Below the pieces are notes generated by a model that saw only the letters and a program-made list of their open reading frames with translations, was not told the DNA's origin and searched no databases. Positions 22,450-33,435 of a stretch of DNA of 64,000 nucleotides are shown in pieces; the first letter of the stretch is position 1; each line of letters begins with the position of its first letter. Position numbers and translations under genes: made by a program. The stretch comes from Eonycteris spelaea (lineage: Eukaryota > Chordata > Mammalia > Chiroptera > Pteropodidae), in assembly GCA_003508835.1 (NCBI GenBank), contig PUFA01000567.1:118445-182444 (forward strand), read 5' to 3'.

Positions 22450-23985
22450 CAGCCACATCAAACCACATGAAACTGCAGAGCAGCCGTCACTGAAAGTCTT
22501 CGAGATCTGGCTGAACGGAAGTCCTGCAACCAGGGACATACAAAAGCGGTCGCCTCGAGACTGGTAGTTGGGGCAGAGACGTGACCAGGCTGTTCCCACA
22601 CCTGCGAGTGGTGGTTGAGGATCACAAGAGTCACACTGGCGGCAGAGGTGCCCCCAACCTGAAAGGAGCGAGAGGTCGGGGCCCCACGCTGAGCTCCCAA
22701 GACCAGGGTTCAGTGCTGGGAAGAGAATGACCTCTGACTGTCAGAACCAGGGGAATGGTGGCTGAGTGAGAGCGGGTGGTGGGAGTCACAGACATTATTC
22801 TTAAAGGTCCAGGCACAAACTTACTTGGTGACAGACCTACTGGGTCTGAGCTCCGGCACTCAGGCAGTTGTTTGAGGAGAGCCAGGGACACAAGAGAAGG
22901 AACTAAGTTATCTGTCTTCTGGCCAAGGACGGGATGGGTGGCTGTCTCCCAGGAGACCTGTAGGCAGTATCCTATGTTCCTTCATTAAACACTCTTCAGC
23001 CCAGCATACAGACGCAGGTGGCTGCCATACCTGAGTCTCCATTGACTTGGTTAACATAGGTCACTTTGCCCAGGTGACTCCCTGAGACCCTACCTCTATC
23101 AGGTTTCAGGCCACCCAAGCCGCTCTCAGTGGCTAATAGATACAAATAGCCTGTCCTGATTCTTGGTGTGGACTTTGCTAAAATCTCTCAAAGACTCACA
23201 TTGGCTTGGTTAACATAGGTCACTTTGCCCAGGTGACTCCCTGAGACCCTACCTCTATCAAGTTTCAGGCCACCCAAGCCACTTTCAGTGTCTTTTCCAT
23301 ACAAATAGCCTGTCCTGATTCCTCTGTGGACTTTTCTAAATCTCTCAAAGACTCACAAAGCTCAAGAAGGCAGCACCTGACATCAGTGTGCCTGGTACCT
23401 GCTCCTGAGCAGACCCCAACCCGGCACTAGTGTCAGCCACGCTCAGTTCCTGGCTCGGCCTTTTGGAGCACCTATAAGCCCAGCACGGGTAGCACCCATC
23501 TGCAGATTGCTTGGTGGCTCTGACCCGATGGCCCCGGAACAGCACAGGCTAGGGCAGATCTCGGCCTGCAGCTGGACCCCTCCCAGGAGCCCTTTTGTCC
23601 AGCACACCGAGTGGCCTGTCTGACCAGTGACAGAGCCAGAGCACCACCCAGGGATGAGTCTGAGGAGGACACAGGGGAAAGGCAGACAGCAACGGAGCCG
23701 AGCTAATGCGATCCCGCTCTGTAGGCTCAGCCCTTAACCAGCCAGACTTCACCACTAATAAGACTGAAGCTCCAAACCTCCCTCCGATGGGCAAATGGCA
23801 ACCAAGTCTCAGCTGCATTAGGAGGGTGCACACAACACACACAAGGGACACACCTTGCACACTTGGCTCAGGTGACAAGGGAAGACTGTGCCACTGGGGC
23901 TCACAGAACATCGACTACTTTAAGCCACTCTACTAAGGCCAGGAGACTTATGAGCCCTAACTAATTCATAGGAACTAATACAGGC
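22450..23985 (+). mobile_element. L1 5' UTR, sense
   Basis: This stretch leads without a break into L1 ORF1 at 23,996. It contains the phrases gctgaacggaagtcctgcaa and gagactggtagttggggcag, which recur in diverged form at 62,710. It is GC-rich with no coding potential. The sister copy is at about 40,690-42,090. Confidence 0.6.
23041..23358 (+). repeat. 159-bp direct repeat inside the L1 5' UTR
   Basis: Two head-to-tail copies of a unit starting ttggttaacataggtcactt lie 159 bp apart. They diverge slightly, with ctctcagtggctaatag against actttcagtgtcttttcc. The sister L1 in unit 3 has only one copy (41,290-41,450). Confidence 0.85.
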
Positions 23986-23995
23986 ATCTGGTCAA

Positions 23996-24870
23996 ATGAC
24001 TGGACTAAGAAACATGTCCCAAATAAAAGGACAGAACAAAGCTTCAGAGAAAGAGCTAAACAAAATGGAGATGAACAATCTACTAGAAGCAGAGTTCAAA
24101 ACACTGATTATAAAAATGATCAATGAACTAAGAGGAAGAGAGGTTGAACTCAGGGAGAACTTTAACAAAGAGATGAAAAACACAAAAAGGGGGATGGAAA
24201 ACATTAAAGAAAACCAGTGAGAAATGAAGAATATAATATTTCAGATGAAGAGTACATTTGAGGTAATGAACAATTGGATGAGGTGATCGAATCAGCACTT
24301 TAGTGTATGAGGTAGCAGAGGACACAGAATCAGAACAGCAACAACAACAAAAAAAGAAATTTAAAAAAATGAGGAGAGTTTAAGGAGCCTCTGGTACAAC
24401 ATCAAGCAGAACATCTGCATCATAGGGGCAGCAGAAGGGGACAAGAGGAAGCAAGAATTTGAAAACCTGTTTAACACATTACAACTGAAAACTTCCCTAA
24501 CCCGATGCAGGAAAGAAACATACACGCCCAGGAAGCGCAGGGATTCCAAAGTAAGATGAACCCAAACAGGCCCTCACCAAGACACATCATAATTAAAACA
24601 GCAGAGTTTAAAGACAAGGAGAGAATCTTAAAAGCAGCAAGAGGAAAAGCAATTACCTACCTCCAAGGGAGGGGAGCCCCATAAGACCGTCAGCTGGTTT
24701 TTCAGTAGGAACTTTACAGGCCAGAAGGATTGGCATGAAATATTCCAAGTGATGAAAAAGGAGCACCTACGACCAAGATTTCTCTGCCCAGAAGAACTAT
24801 CATTTGGAACCAAAGGACAGGTAAAAACTTCCCAGACAAGAAAATACTAAAGGAGTTCATCACCACAGGC
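23996..24870 (+). pseudogene. L1 ORF1 remnant
   Basis: This is the ORF1 of an L1 retrotransposon, an RNA-binding coiled-coil protein in intact elements. The start reads MTGLRNMSQIKGQNKASEKE, followed by a charged helical stretch consistent with the coiled coil. Downstream, in other frames, come the RRM-type sequences LWYNIKQNICIIGAAEG and PRHIIIKTAEFKDKERILKA. Frameshifts and stops break it. The element cannot make a full ORF1 protein. Confidence 0.8.
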
Positions 24871-24929
24871 CAGAATTATAGGAAATGGGACAGGGACATT
24901 TTTAAGAAAAAAAAGTATTAAAAATATGA

Positions 24930-25215
24930 ATAATAAAATGAATATAGCTATATATCTATCAATAAGCATTTTCAATGAAAAAAAGAATTCAATGCTCCAA
25001 GCAAAAGAAAAGGATGACCGAATGGATAAGAAGACAAAACCATTACAAGTGCTACCTACAAGAGACTCACTTTGAATCAAAGGAAACACACATACTGAAA
25101 GCAAAGAGATAAAATAAGATATTTTGTGAAAATTAACATAAAAAAATCTGGGGTAGCTATATTTAGAACAAAAATAGACTTTAAAACAAAGGCTATAACA
25201 AGACACAAAGAAGGA
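24930..25215 (+). pseudogene. L1 ORF2 endonuclease N-terminal remnant
   Basis: The better-preserved sister copy at 43,023-43,208 encodes ERMTEWIRRQ and CYLQETHFESKETH, the N-terminal endonuclease motif region of L1 ORF2. Here a frameshift breaks it. The endonuclease text ends at about 25,210 and the sequence then jumps to the L1 3' end, so most of ORF2 is missing. Confidence 0.75.
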
Positions 25216-25625
25216 CCCCGTAATCCCACTTCAGGGTAAGTCAGACAGAGAGAGACAAATGCCATATGATTTCATTTACATGAGGAATCTAAAGAACAAA
25301 ATTAATAAAGACAACAGAAAAAAAACCTCGTGAGTACAGATAACATTCTGAGGGTTACCAGAAGAAATGAGGTTTGATAGTGGGTGAAAAAGAAGAGATT
25401 AAGAAGTACAAGTTGGTAGTTACAAAATAAGCATGAGGATGCAAAGTACAGCATAAGGAATATAGTCAATAATATGGTAATAACCGTGCACCGAGTCAGA
25501 TGAGCACTGGATTTATCAGAGTGATCACTTCGTAAGTTACATCAACATCAAATCACGATGTAGTACACCTGAAACTAATATAATATCGCATGCCAACTGC
25601 AATTGAAGAAAAACAATATATTTAA
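25216..25625 (+). mobile_element. L1 3' end sequence
   Basis: The text tcatttacatgaggaatctaa, gagggttaccagaagaaatg, gcataaggaatatagtcaat and gtacacctgaaactaatata is an L1 3' end of a type I associate with Laurasiatheria. The sister copy is at 43,330-43,700. Confidence 0.7.
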
Positions 25626-25639
25626 AGAAAAGATTTGAA

Positions 25640-26095
25640 AGTTGGGAAAGATAACAAAATTGACAAACATTTAGCTTGACTAAGAAAATTAAGGTAAGAC
25701 AAAAGAAAAAAATATTTTAAGCAGGAGACATTACAGTTGACACCAAAGCAATCAAAAAGATCCTAAAAACGACTAAGAATAATATCATTCACATTGAATA
25801 ACCTAGAAAAAAATCACAAATGCCTAGAAAAATATACATTTGACCAAGACTGAGTCATAAAGAAGTAGAAATTTTGAACAGAATGATAATAAATAAGAAG
25901 ACTGAAATCACAATCCAATGCCTTCAAAAAAAAAAAAATCCCAGAACCAGATGGCTTCATGGGTGAGTATCATAAAATATTTACAGATGAAATAATCCTG
26001 ATGTTTCTGCATCTCTTCCACAAAGCTAAAGAAGAAGAAATACTCCCAAATTCATTTAAGGAGACTAGTATTAGTATGACCCAGATAAAGTAAAA
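25640..26095 (+). mobile_element. L1 ORF2 reverse-transcriptase fragment
   Basis: After the 3' end, ORF2 text reappears: an A-rich run, then codons for PEPDGFMGEYHKIF and a LPNSF motif, the early RT region. The order ORF1, endonuclease, 3' end, RT is scrambled against a normal L1, so at least two elements or a rearrangement are involved. The sister copy is at 43,720-44,190. Confidence 0.7.
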
Positions 26096-26149
26096 CACTA
26101 ATAACCAAAATCCAGATGAAGTGCAGACCGTCATGACCAATATTACACG

Positions 26150-27060
26150 TACTATCGTATGATGTAGTCTCGTGCGTCATTACTAATGACATAGTCGACA
26201 CCTAATGACTTAACTTCAGGGACATGATCTCCCTCCACCTCCAGCTGGCTCGTCCCTGTGCGCATCCCTGTGGATCTGGGGTGTCTGTGGCCGTTGACAC
26301 CACTGGTGAAGTTGGTTTGTGCTGCAGCTCTACAGGACTCAACTTCCAGCGACTCCTTGTTTGCGTCCCCTGTGGCGTGGGGGGTGCACCGTCCGTTATC
26401 CCGCAGAGACTCTCTCTGCCCCTGCTCTCCCAGCTGACTCCCACCTGATGTGGACGTGATGGCAGGTGGTGAGGTGGTGGGGTAGGAGATGGCGACCTCC
26501 GACCTTTGCCTGAGCATTGTTTCTAGACAGGGATGTGCCCGCGTCTGGGCTGTGTCCTTCCAGGTGTTCTGGTCTGTCCGCCAGGACCAGTGTCAGCTCT
26601 GCACCTGCAGCTGCCCCACCCCATGGCAGACTGCTCTTCTGCAGGCTCTGCCGCCCCTCGCGCCATCATATTCCACCAGCGTCCACGCCTCCCGGGGTCC
26701 CTGCCCTCCACTGCGTATTACCATGTCCTTCTGTAGTGGAGACAGTGGGGGCAGCACTGGCACAGGCAGGCGAGGGACATGGGTTCCTCACAGCCACAGT
26801 GGTTCCTCAGGAAAATGGGATCCAATGTGGATTCTCTCCAATTTTAGAGAAACCTGCAAGAGGGTAAGGCTTCCTCATTCTGCATTCTGGCAGATCGGCA
26901 CTCTGATCTTTAGGACCGTGGTGGATTGAAAATGATTAACTGTTTCTAGTTAAACTTTTGTTCTTTCTACGGCTGTGCCCTCGCAGACCTATATCACATG
27001 GACAGGCTGCTTGGTCCCTTATGATATATGAAGAAAATGGATAGATTTGCAGTTAATGTA
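26150..27060. other. GC-rich block of unknown identity
   Basis: This block follows the L1 debris and recurs at 44,240-45,150 with very few changes. A 121-codon frame lies on the minus strand (26,152-26,517) and a 146-codon frame on the plus strand (26,489-26,929). I recognise neither. It is not a V segment. It may be part of an LTR or another old repeat. Confidence 0.35.
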
Positions 27061-27934
27061 GCTTGCTCCTCACTGTGGCTGTGTGTCGTAAGGATAAAAA
27101 CATTTCTCAGGTCTCTTAACTACCAGCTGAGAATTGGTTTTCATTGTTGAGCCCCGGGACTAAGGACACTACAACACCACTCACCAGGTTGAGGACTCAC
27201 ATAGAGGTGGACGCACTCATCGGAAGAAGACTCAGCACTGACCCATGTGAGCCCAGGTCACACCACACACTGCATTTCCAATTACGATGCCAAGGATGTA
27301 ACATGTACATCATGTATGTGTGTGTGATTCCAACTGTGCACGTCATCCTGGCGTGGCTGTGGCTGACAGAGCTCTACCACAGCAAGACGACTACCGTACA
27401 CGTGCAGGTATCAGCAGACAGAGAAAGTCAGAGGCACAGAGAGTGACACTCAGATGGACAGACGCCTGCCACACCCCTGTGACCCTGGTTCTCGCACCGT
27501 GCTCTCCGTCAGCACTAGGGCAGCAAATCCCACATGCGCTCACACAGGACAGAGACCTGCACCTCACTGGGGATGTCACCTCTGTCCTGTGGGTGGCCCA
27601 GGGGAGCAGTGGGGTGCAGTGGGGAGCGCAGGGCCAGACACATGAGTTCAGTCTTACACACATGTGATCTCTCGACACCAGTGAGCTCTCTGTGGTCCTG
27701 TTTGGCCTTGTTCTCCTGTGATGCAGGTAACGGATACCACATCACATGACTTACGTGCATGAGTAAAACAAAATAAGATGATTGTGCTAAGTATTTAAGA
27801 AACACATGTCAACAATTAAAATCATATTTTACCAATGAGCTCATTGCACCACGTGCAGAGACCACCCACGCCTGCTCTGGGTCTCTGCCCTCTCTGTGGG
27901 TCCCCAACCAGAGCTCCTTATACAGTCGGAGCAC
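27061..27934. repeat. 5' flank of IGHV3 copy 2
   Basis: Homologous to 8,520-9,363 and 45,151-45,992. Confidence 0.6.
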
Positions 27935-27942
27935 ATGCAATA
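27935..27942 (+). promoter_or_regulatory. Damaged octamer of IGHV3 copy 2
   Basis: The sequence is ATGCAATA where copies 1 and 3 read ATGCAAATA. One A is missing, which destroys the perfect octamer. This would weaken transcription if it is real rather than a base-call error. Confidence 0.7.
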
Positions 27943-28064
27943 TAGGGCCCCTCTGCTGATAAAAGGCCAGCCAGCCCCGAGCCTGCAGCTCTGGGACAGG
28001 CGCCCAGCCCCGCGACTCCCAGGTGTCCCCATCCCGGGATCAGGTCGGAACACGCACCCGCACC

Positions 28065-28511
28065 ATGGCGTTTGGGCTCAGCTGGGTTTTCCTCGTCGCT
28101 GTTTTACGAGGTGACTGATGGGGAAACAAGGGACACTGAGTATGTGAGTGGGTGTGAGTGAGGCACAGGACGAGTGACCGTTTCCTGACGCTGATGTGTC
28201 TGTGTTCACAGGTGTCCAGTGTGAGGTGCAGCTGGTGGAGTCTGGGGGAGACGTGGTGCGGCCCGGGGGGTCTCTGCGACTCTCCTGTGTGGCCTCTGGA
28301 TTCACCTTCAGCAGCTACAGCATGAACTGGGTCCGCCAGGCCCCGGGGAAGGGGCCAAGTGGGTTGGACATTAATACGAGACAGTAGTACACAATTATGG
28401 CTCCGTGAAGGGCCGCTTCACCATCTCCAGAGACAATGCCAAAAACACGCTGTATCTGCAAATGAGCAGCCTGAAGGCTGAGGACACGGCCGTGTATTAC
28501 TGTGCGAGAGA
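28065..28511 (+). pseudogene. IGHV3-family V segment, copy 2, CDR2 damaged
   Basis: Leader exon 28065-28110 (46 nt), intron 28111-28211, V exon 28212-28511. The frame is open from the leader through FR1 ([20 protein letters not shown]), CDR1 (GFTFSSYS) and FR2 ([11 protein letters not shown]). Around 28,352-28,410 several bases are lost compared with copy 3, CDR2 is scrambled and a TAG follows. FR3 and the YYCAR end are intact in sequence. With a damaged octamer and an unrelated 3' flank, this copy is the most degraded of the three. Confidence 0.85.
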
Positions 28512-28550
28512 CACAGTGAGGGGATGTCAGTGTGAGCCCAGACACAAACC
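28512..28550 (+). promoter_or_regulatory. RSS of IGHV3 copy 2 (23-bp spacer)
   Basis: Heptamer CACAGTG at 28512-28518, a 23-bp spacer and nonamer ACACAAACC at 28542-28550. Confidence 0.9.
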
Positions 28551-28555
28551 TCCCT

Positions 28556-30640
28556 GAGAGAGAGGAGAGACGGCGCTAATTCGCTAGAAGGATCCGGACA
28601 CCAGCTGGCAATCAGGAAACCGGGGATGCTCAAGACACCAGGGGTGCTAAGTACCCACCAAGTGCAAAGATCACCCCAGCTGCAGGTGCAGAGGGCGGTG
28701 GGAGGGGCATCCGTTGAAGACAAGAATTTTTCTCAACATTTGATCTGTTCTCAAGGACAACTCTTGCTTCTTTGTGTCTCTAATTTCTTCTATCCTCACT
28801 GGAGACAACAGCAAGGCAGTAATATTGTCTGGCTGCAGATGACAGGTCACCAGTGACTAAGTGGCCCTTCTCACCAAGTACACTCAGAAATTGTGAGCAA
28901 GAGTTATATCAAAAACAGGAAGCAGGACTGAGTCAGGACTCACAAGCAGAAGGGTGTTTAAAAAACATTTCAATACAAGGAGGAAATGAGTTAAATGCAT
29001 TTCAAGTAGCCAGAAGAGAATAGATTTTGAGTGTTACCATCAGTACAAACATCTAAGAATATTTTTTCTCACTTTATATTCACTCACATCATCTAAAAAT
29101 TTCATTTAGTTTGATATTGCACAAAGAGAGGTGCTACAAAATAAATCTGTATCAAATTAAACTCCTATGCTCACACTTGCATTTAGAAAGGATGGCAAAT
29201 TCTGAAAAGTGATATCACTGTCCTTCATATCCTACTCTCTGGCCTTAAAGGTGAGTCTTTCCTCCCAAAGTCTGTGATGGAAGGAAAGGGGTCTTGCTAA
29301 TGGGCCTGCATCACGCAGCCTGTGTGGCTCAGAGTGACCACGGAGCACCCGCCACTTCCACAGTCCTGAAGCAGGACCTCTGGTGGCATGAGACCTCTGT
29401 GCAACCAGAATGAAAAGCTACTTTCTTGTTCAGGATCAAGTTAGAGATGCCGGAGTCATTGTCCAGCCATTCAACTGATAGGAACACAGAAACAGAAATC
29501 GGGCGTAGCGCCGAAAGCACCCTGAGCCTCACTGTCACTTCATTCTTAATTTTTGACGTGGGTCCCCTCCTATGATTCTGCACTGGGCCCGGAAATCGCA
29601 CAGTCGGTCTGCTGTTGTGACTGCAGACCCCATCACAGTCGTTGCTGTAAATCCTCCCCACATCCGGGAATCCTCCTTTAAGAGGGTAGAGGCAGACGGT
29701 GTGACCAGAGTGGTGAGCGTTGAGGCCAGGGAGCCCGTGTGTTTGGACTTCTCTCTGGTTTCTGGTCAGATAGAGGAAGGAGCACTTCGAGCTTCCACAG
29801 ACGAGGCCTCCTCTTTACCCTGAAGAGCATTTCTCTGCCCTGGCCTCATGGGGTGGCCAGTTCCCAATCCAACTGAACAAGGATTGGTCATTTTACCCCG
29901 CAGGCCTTTTCACTCCACCCTTAGGCCTCTCTCATCCACCCATATTGTGTGCTGGATAAATACAGGGTTGTCTCCTTTATCCATAGAAATAAATCGTATG
30001 GAGGGAAGAAAAATTCACACCCCAGTTCCACAGGTTTATAGAGACATCTACCCAGCAATCGGTGATACAGCCCCCTGCGCCACACAGCAAATCCTGACCT
30101 CAGCTAAAGCCCAGAGGGAGCAGACAGTTTGGGAGGAAGTGAGTTCCCCAATCATTTTTCTGCACCTCCTTTCCTGCCCTCGTCACAGGATGCTCCACAC
30201 TTCTGGCCACAAGGGTGTGCTGGCCGACTTTCCCGTCTCCAAGCTCTGATTAGCACTTGATTTACGCTTCCATCTTGGATCATTCTCTCCTCTCACATTA
30301 CCCCAAACGCAGGAGGAACCAACCACGTCCTCCCTTTGCTTAGAAACGTTCACAGCTAAATTCCCACTTTCACTGCTCACAGCTCTACTTTCCACATCAC
30401 CTTCCATGAAACCAGGCCAGCCAAGCTCTCTGACACTTGGTGACCACGTCACCGTTTCTCCAGATTAAGTGACCTATTCTCATTTCCATTGACACCGCAC
30501 CAGGATAGTTCTCAATGCCCACACTCCAACCACCGTTCTGTGTCCACGTTCTCTCAGAGTGTGACAGCTTCCTGCAGCTAAACACGCACTTTCACTGCTC
30601 ACAGCTCTACCTTCAGCTTCACCCTAAAACCTGGCCACCC
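28556..30640. other. Divergent 3' flank of IGHV3 copy 2
   Basis: Just after the nonamer the flank stops matching IGHV3 copies 1 and 3. A weak CTCF-like remnant, ACACCAGGGGTGCT, is at 28,635-28,648. The part 29,560-30,110 repeats 2,562-3,150. No IGHV4 follows, unlike unit 1. No gene is recognised. Confidence 0.5.
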
Positions 30641-32803
30641 ACATGCGTTCACCTTATGACAAGGTCACCTTTTCTCCAGAGCCTGTGACCTGTTCTCGTT
30701 TCCATGGACACCGCACCAGAACGGCTCCCAGTGTCCACACTCCAACCACCTGTCCTCGTGACTGTGTGCGCGTTCTCACAGAGTGTGAGGACTTCCTCCA
30801 TGGATCTCCCGTCCTCTTCTCTGAGCTCTCCACACAGTAACCTGTATCACCCCTCACGGCAAGCTGGGAATTTTCTAGCGGGCACTTACAAGACTCCCGC
30901 CTCCTACCCATCACCTGCTTCCACGTCCACGTCCACCTTCTTCAGTGCTTGTTCCAGCAGCACCTGCTTCTCAGTGCCACGGTCTGTCCCATGTGCTCAA
31001 TCTGCCACCACAAACACCGATGACTGGGCAGCTTAAATGACAGAAATTTATTGCCTCACATTGTGGGGACAGGAATTCAAAGGTCTTTGTGTAGAGACTT
31101 CGATTCCTAGAGAGAAACCTCACTGCAATCTCATGTGCTGGAGAAAGCAAGTGATATCAGTCTTTCCATTCATTTTCTTATACAGACAAGGAATTAAACT
31201 TAGCCTCATTTAACTGAATACTTCCTACGAATCCTTCTCCCATACAGTCCATTGTGTGTTTGGGCTTCAACGAATGAATGGTGGATGTATATTGCACACA
31301 TAGCAAACTCCCAGGTTTAACTACATGTGAGCAGGTTCACTGACCAGAAGGATGTTCACCACATTCCTGGTTACGGGCACAGGCACAGGTTCCTGACAGC
31401 AGCGCTTACGAGACGTCCTCATGCAAGGCCAGTGCCTCCCGGACGTGATCGTGGACCTCGTGTCCCAGCGCATCCTGGAGACCAGGACTCCTGCGTCTCC
31501 TCCCCCTGTCTCAGCCCCCGCTGGGACAGAGCGCTCTCATGGGATGGCTCGTGTATCAGGAGTGACACTTACTGGTCCTGGTGTGAGGTGACACGTGCAC
31601 CTTTTGGGACCAGCCAGGGAGACCGATGCCCTTTTAAAATGTGACCTCACCTGAGGTCCAGCAGGTCCCTTTCCTGTTGTTCTTTCCACATTGCAGCTTT
31701 TGGAAGAGACTTGACTTTGTTCAGTGATTTCATGTCCAGTGATGTCTGTCTGTCCAGATGCCACTTACACATAGTGAGATTGGATCCCCACATCTAATAA
31801 CAGGTGAAAGGTCACCCCTGAGCACACATCTGGTGTGTACATCTAATTCACTGACTACTGAAGGTGGACTCTGCATTGAGCTACATGGTGTGTATATGCA
31901 GAGTTCCTCAGAAGTGTCCTTCATTAGAGACACCTAAAGAACATAAATGGTCCAGCAAGTCTGCAACAGATCGGACTCAGGGAAGAGCTGCCTGTGTTAG
32001 CGTATTCGTCTGCCACAGGCTAGGGTCTCCCTGGTGGTTCACAAAGCCCTTGCTTAGGATCTCTCTGCATAGGAATTAGAGTGAACGAGGACAATTCTGT
32101 ATATCAAGAGGTGAAGCCAGAAACATGTGGTGTCCCTGATGGAGCATCCTCAATTCAGGGAACAGACATTCAATGCAGCCCTAGAAACAATGTGAGTCAT
32201 GCCCTCTGAGCCCAGATGGAAGCTTCCCCTGCAGGATGGGGGCTGGGCTGCAGGGGGTGATCAGGACCCGCCCAGCAAGGTTGTGTACCCAGTAGGTGCA
32301 GAGGGTGTGAGGGAAGGGATTCCTCTGAGAGCCTAGAGATTCCCTTTCTACAAATCATTTAAATTTCCAAAAAGACAGAGACTGCAGAAGCAAAAGTAGA
32401 TATTCCAGCTATCAGACCCATTTGCCAATATCGAGAAGGCAATGAGAACCACACACCAAGGGGCAGGTCTGGGGCTTCTAGACGTCTGAATTGTGATGAA
32501 CTGGTGGCAGGGCGTGTTTACGAGGTGTGGCATGTAAGAGACACACTGACCAGGATATACGAGGTCTGACATCAGAGCCCAGATGGAACCCGTGTCACTC
32601 AAGGAAGGTGCACAGTGAGGAGACATCTTTTTGGACTCGTTCCTCAGAGGAAAAGCTCTGTCTGCACAGAGATTAGGGACCTGATAGGGACACATGTCCC
32701 CCAACAACAATTTGGTCCTGGGCGATCCGATGCCACTGACCATAACCCTGTCTCATCGACCTTCTCTCAGGTGGGGCCAAGTCTTCAGCTATGAATACTC
32801 CGC
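30641..32803. other. 5' flank block leading to IGHV1 copy 2
   Basis: The first 700 bp resemble 54,410-55,100 more than 12,300-13,060. From about 31,370 the block is nearly identical to 13,070-14,523. This marks the left edge of the 18-kb duplication. No gene is recognised. Confidence 0.55.
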
Positions 32804-32820
32804 CTCATGAATATGCAAAT
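32804..32820 (+). promoter_or_regulatory. VH1 promoter (heptamer + octamer)
   Basis: CTCATGA at 32804-32810 and ATGCAAAT at 32813-32820. Confidence 0.85.
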
Positions 32821-32918
32821 GAGCCAAGGTGCACTGGGTTAAGTAGGGACCTGTCTGTGTCCTCACAGCACCCACCATCACTCCTTCCCACAGAGGCCCT
32901 GACGGCACCTCCCTCAGC

Positions 32919-33351
32919 ATGGACTGGAGCTGGAGCGTCCTCCTCCTGGGGCACTGGCGACAGGTAAGGGGATCCCCAGCCCTGGGCTGTTTGGGGCACC
33001 AGGGCCAGTCAGGGCTCTGCACCCACTGCTGTCTCCTCTCCACAGGTGTCCACGCCCAGGTGCAGCTGGTGCAGTCTGGGGCCGAGGTGAGGAAGCCTGG
33101 GGCCTCCGTGAAGGTCTCCTGCAAGGCTTCCGGATACACCTTCACCAGCTATGCTATGCACTGGGTGCGACAGGCACCAGGTCAAGGGCTTGAGTGGATG
33201 GGAGGGTTTACCCTAATGATGGTAGCACAGGCTACGCGCAGAAGTTCAAGGGCCGAGTCACCATCACCGCAGACAAGTCCACCAGCACAGCCTACATGGA
33301 GCTGAGCAGTCTGAGGCCTGAGGACACGGCCACATATTACTGTGCGAGAGA
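32919..33351 (+). pseudogene. IGHV1-family V segment, copy 2, two single-base deletions
   Basis: Leader exon 32919-32963, intron 32964-33045, V exon 33046-33351. The leader exon is 45 nt, with ctggggcac where the copy at 56,749 has ctggtggcac. The V exon is open through [37 protein letters not shown] and EWMG. It loses one base at about 33,203 before CDR2. The remainder, in the next frame, is an undamaged CDR2-FR3 ([25 protein letters not shown]). Two base changes separate it from a working gene. Like copy 1, it has a VH3-type RSS and flank. Confidence 0.85.
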
Positions 33352-33390
33352 CACAGTGAGGGGACTTTATTGTGAGCCCCATCACAAACC
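33352..33390 (+). promoter_or_regulatory. RSS of IGHV1 copy 2, of VH3/VH4 type
   Basis: Heptamer CACAGTG at 33352-33358, a 23-bp spacer and nonamer TCACAAACC at 33382-33390. This is the same nonamer as IGHV3 copies 1 and 3. Confidence 0.9.
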
Positions 33391-33420
33391 TCCCTGAGGG
33401 AGACTGAGTGAGAGCTCAGG

Positions 33421-33435
33421 CCACCAGGGGGCGCT
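33421..33435 (+). promoter_or_regulatory. CTCF core motif beside IGHV1 copy 2 RSS
   Basis: CCACCAGGGGGCGCT, the full core, lies 69 bp from the heptamer on the V strand. It matches the sites at 10,012 and 46,643. Confidence 0.7.

Larger units (their letters stand above)
13070..28555 (+). repeat. 18-kb tandem segmental duplication, copy A
   Basis: This span, with IGHV1, IGHV2, the L1s and IGHV3, is collinear with 31,370-46,610. The offset drifts from 18,285 (13,479 to 31,764) to 18,280 (IGHV1), 18,237 (IGHV2) and 18,057 (IGHV3). Boundaries are approximate. Confidence 0.9.

Noticed and set aside
22450..26095. Active, retrotransposition-competent L1
   Set aside because: ORF1 is frameshifted, ORF2 is mostly absent, and the order of parts is scrambled with the 3' end before the RT fragment. 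The same holds for the sister copy at 40,560-44,195.
33194..33397. Separate short gene starting in IGHV1 copy 2
   Set aside because: It is the CDR2-FR3 part of the same V exon after a one-base frameshift, running on through the RSS.
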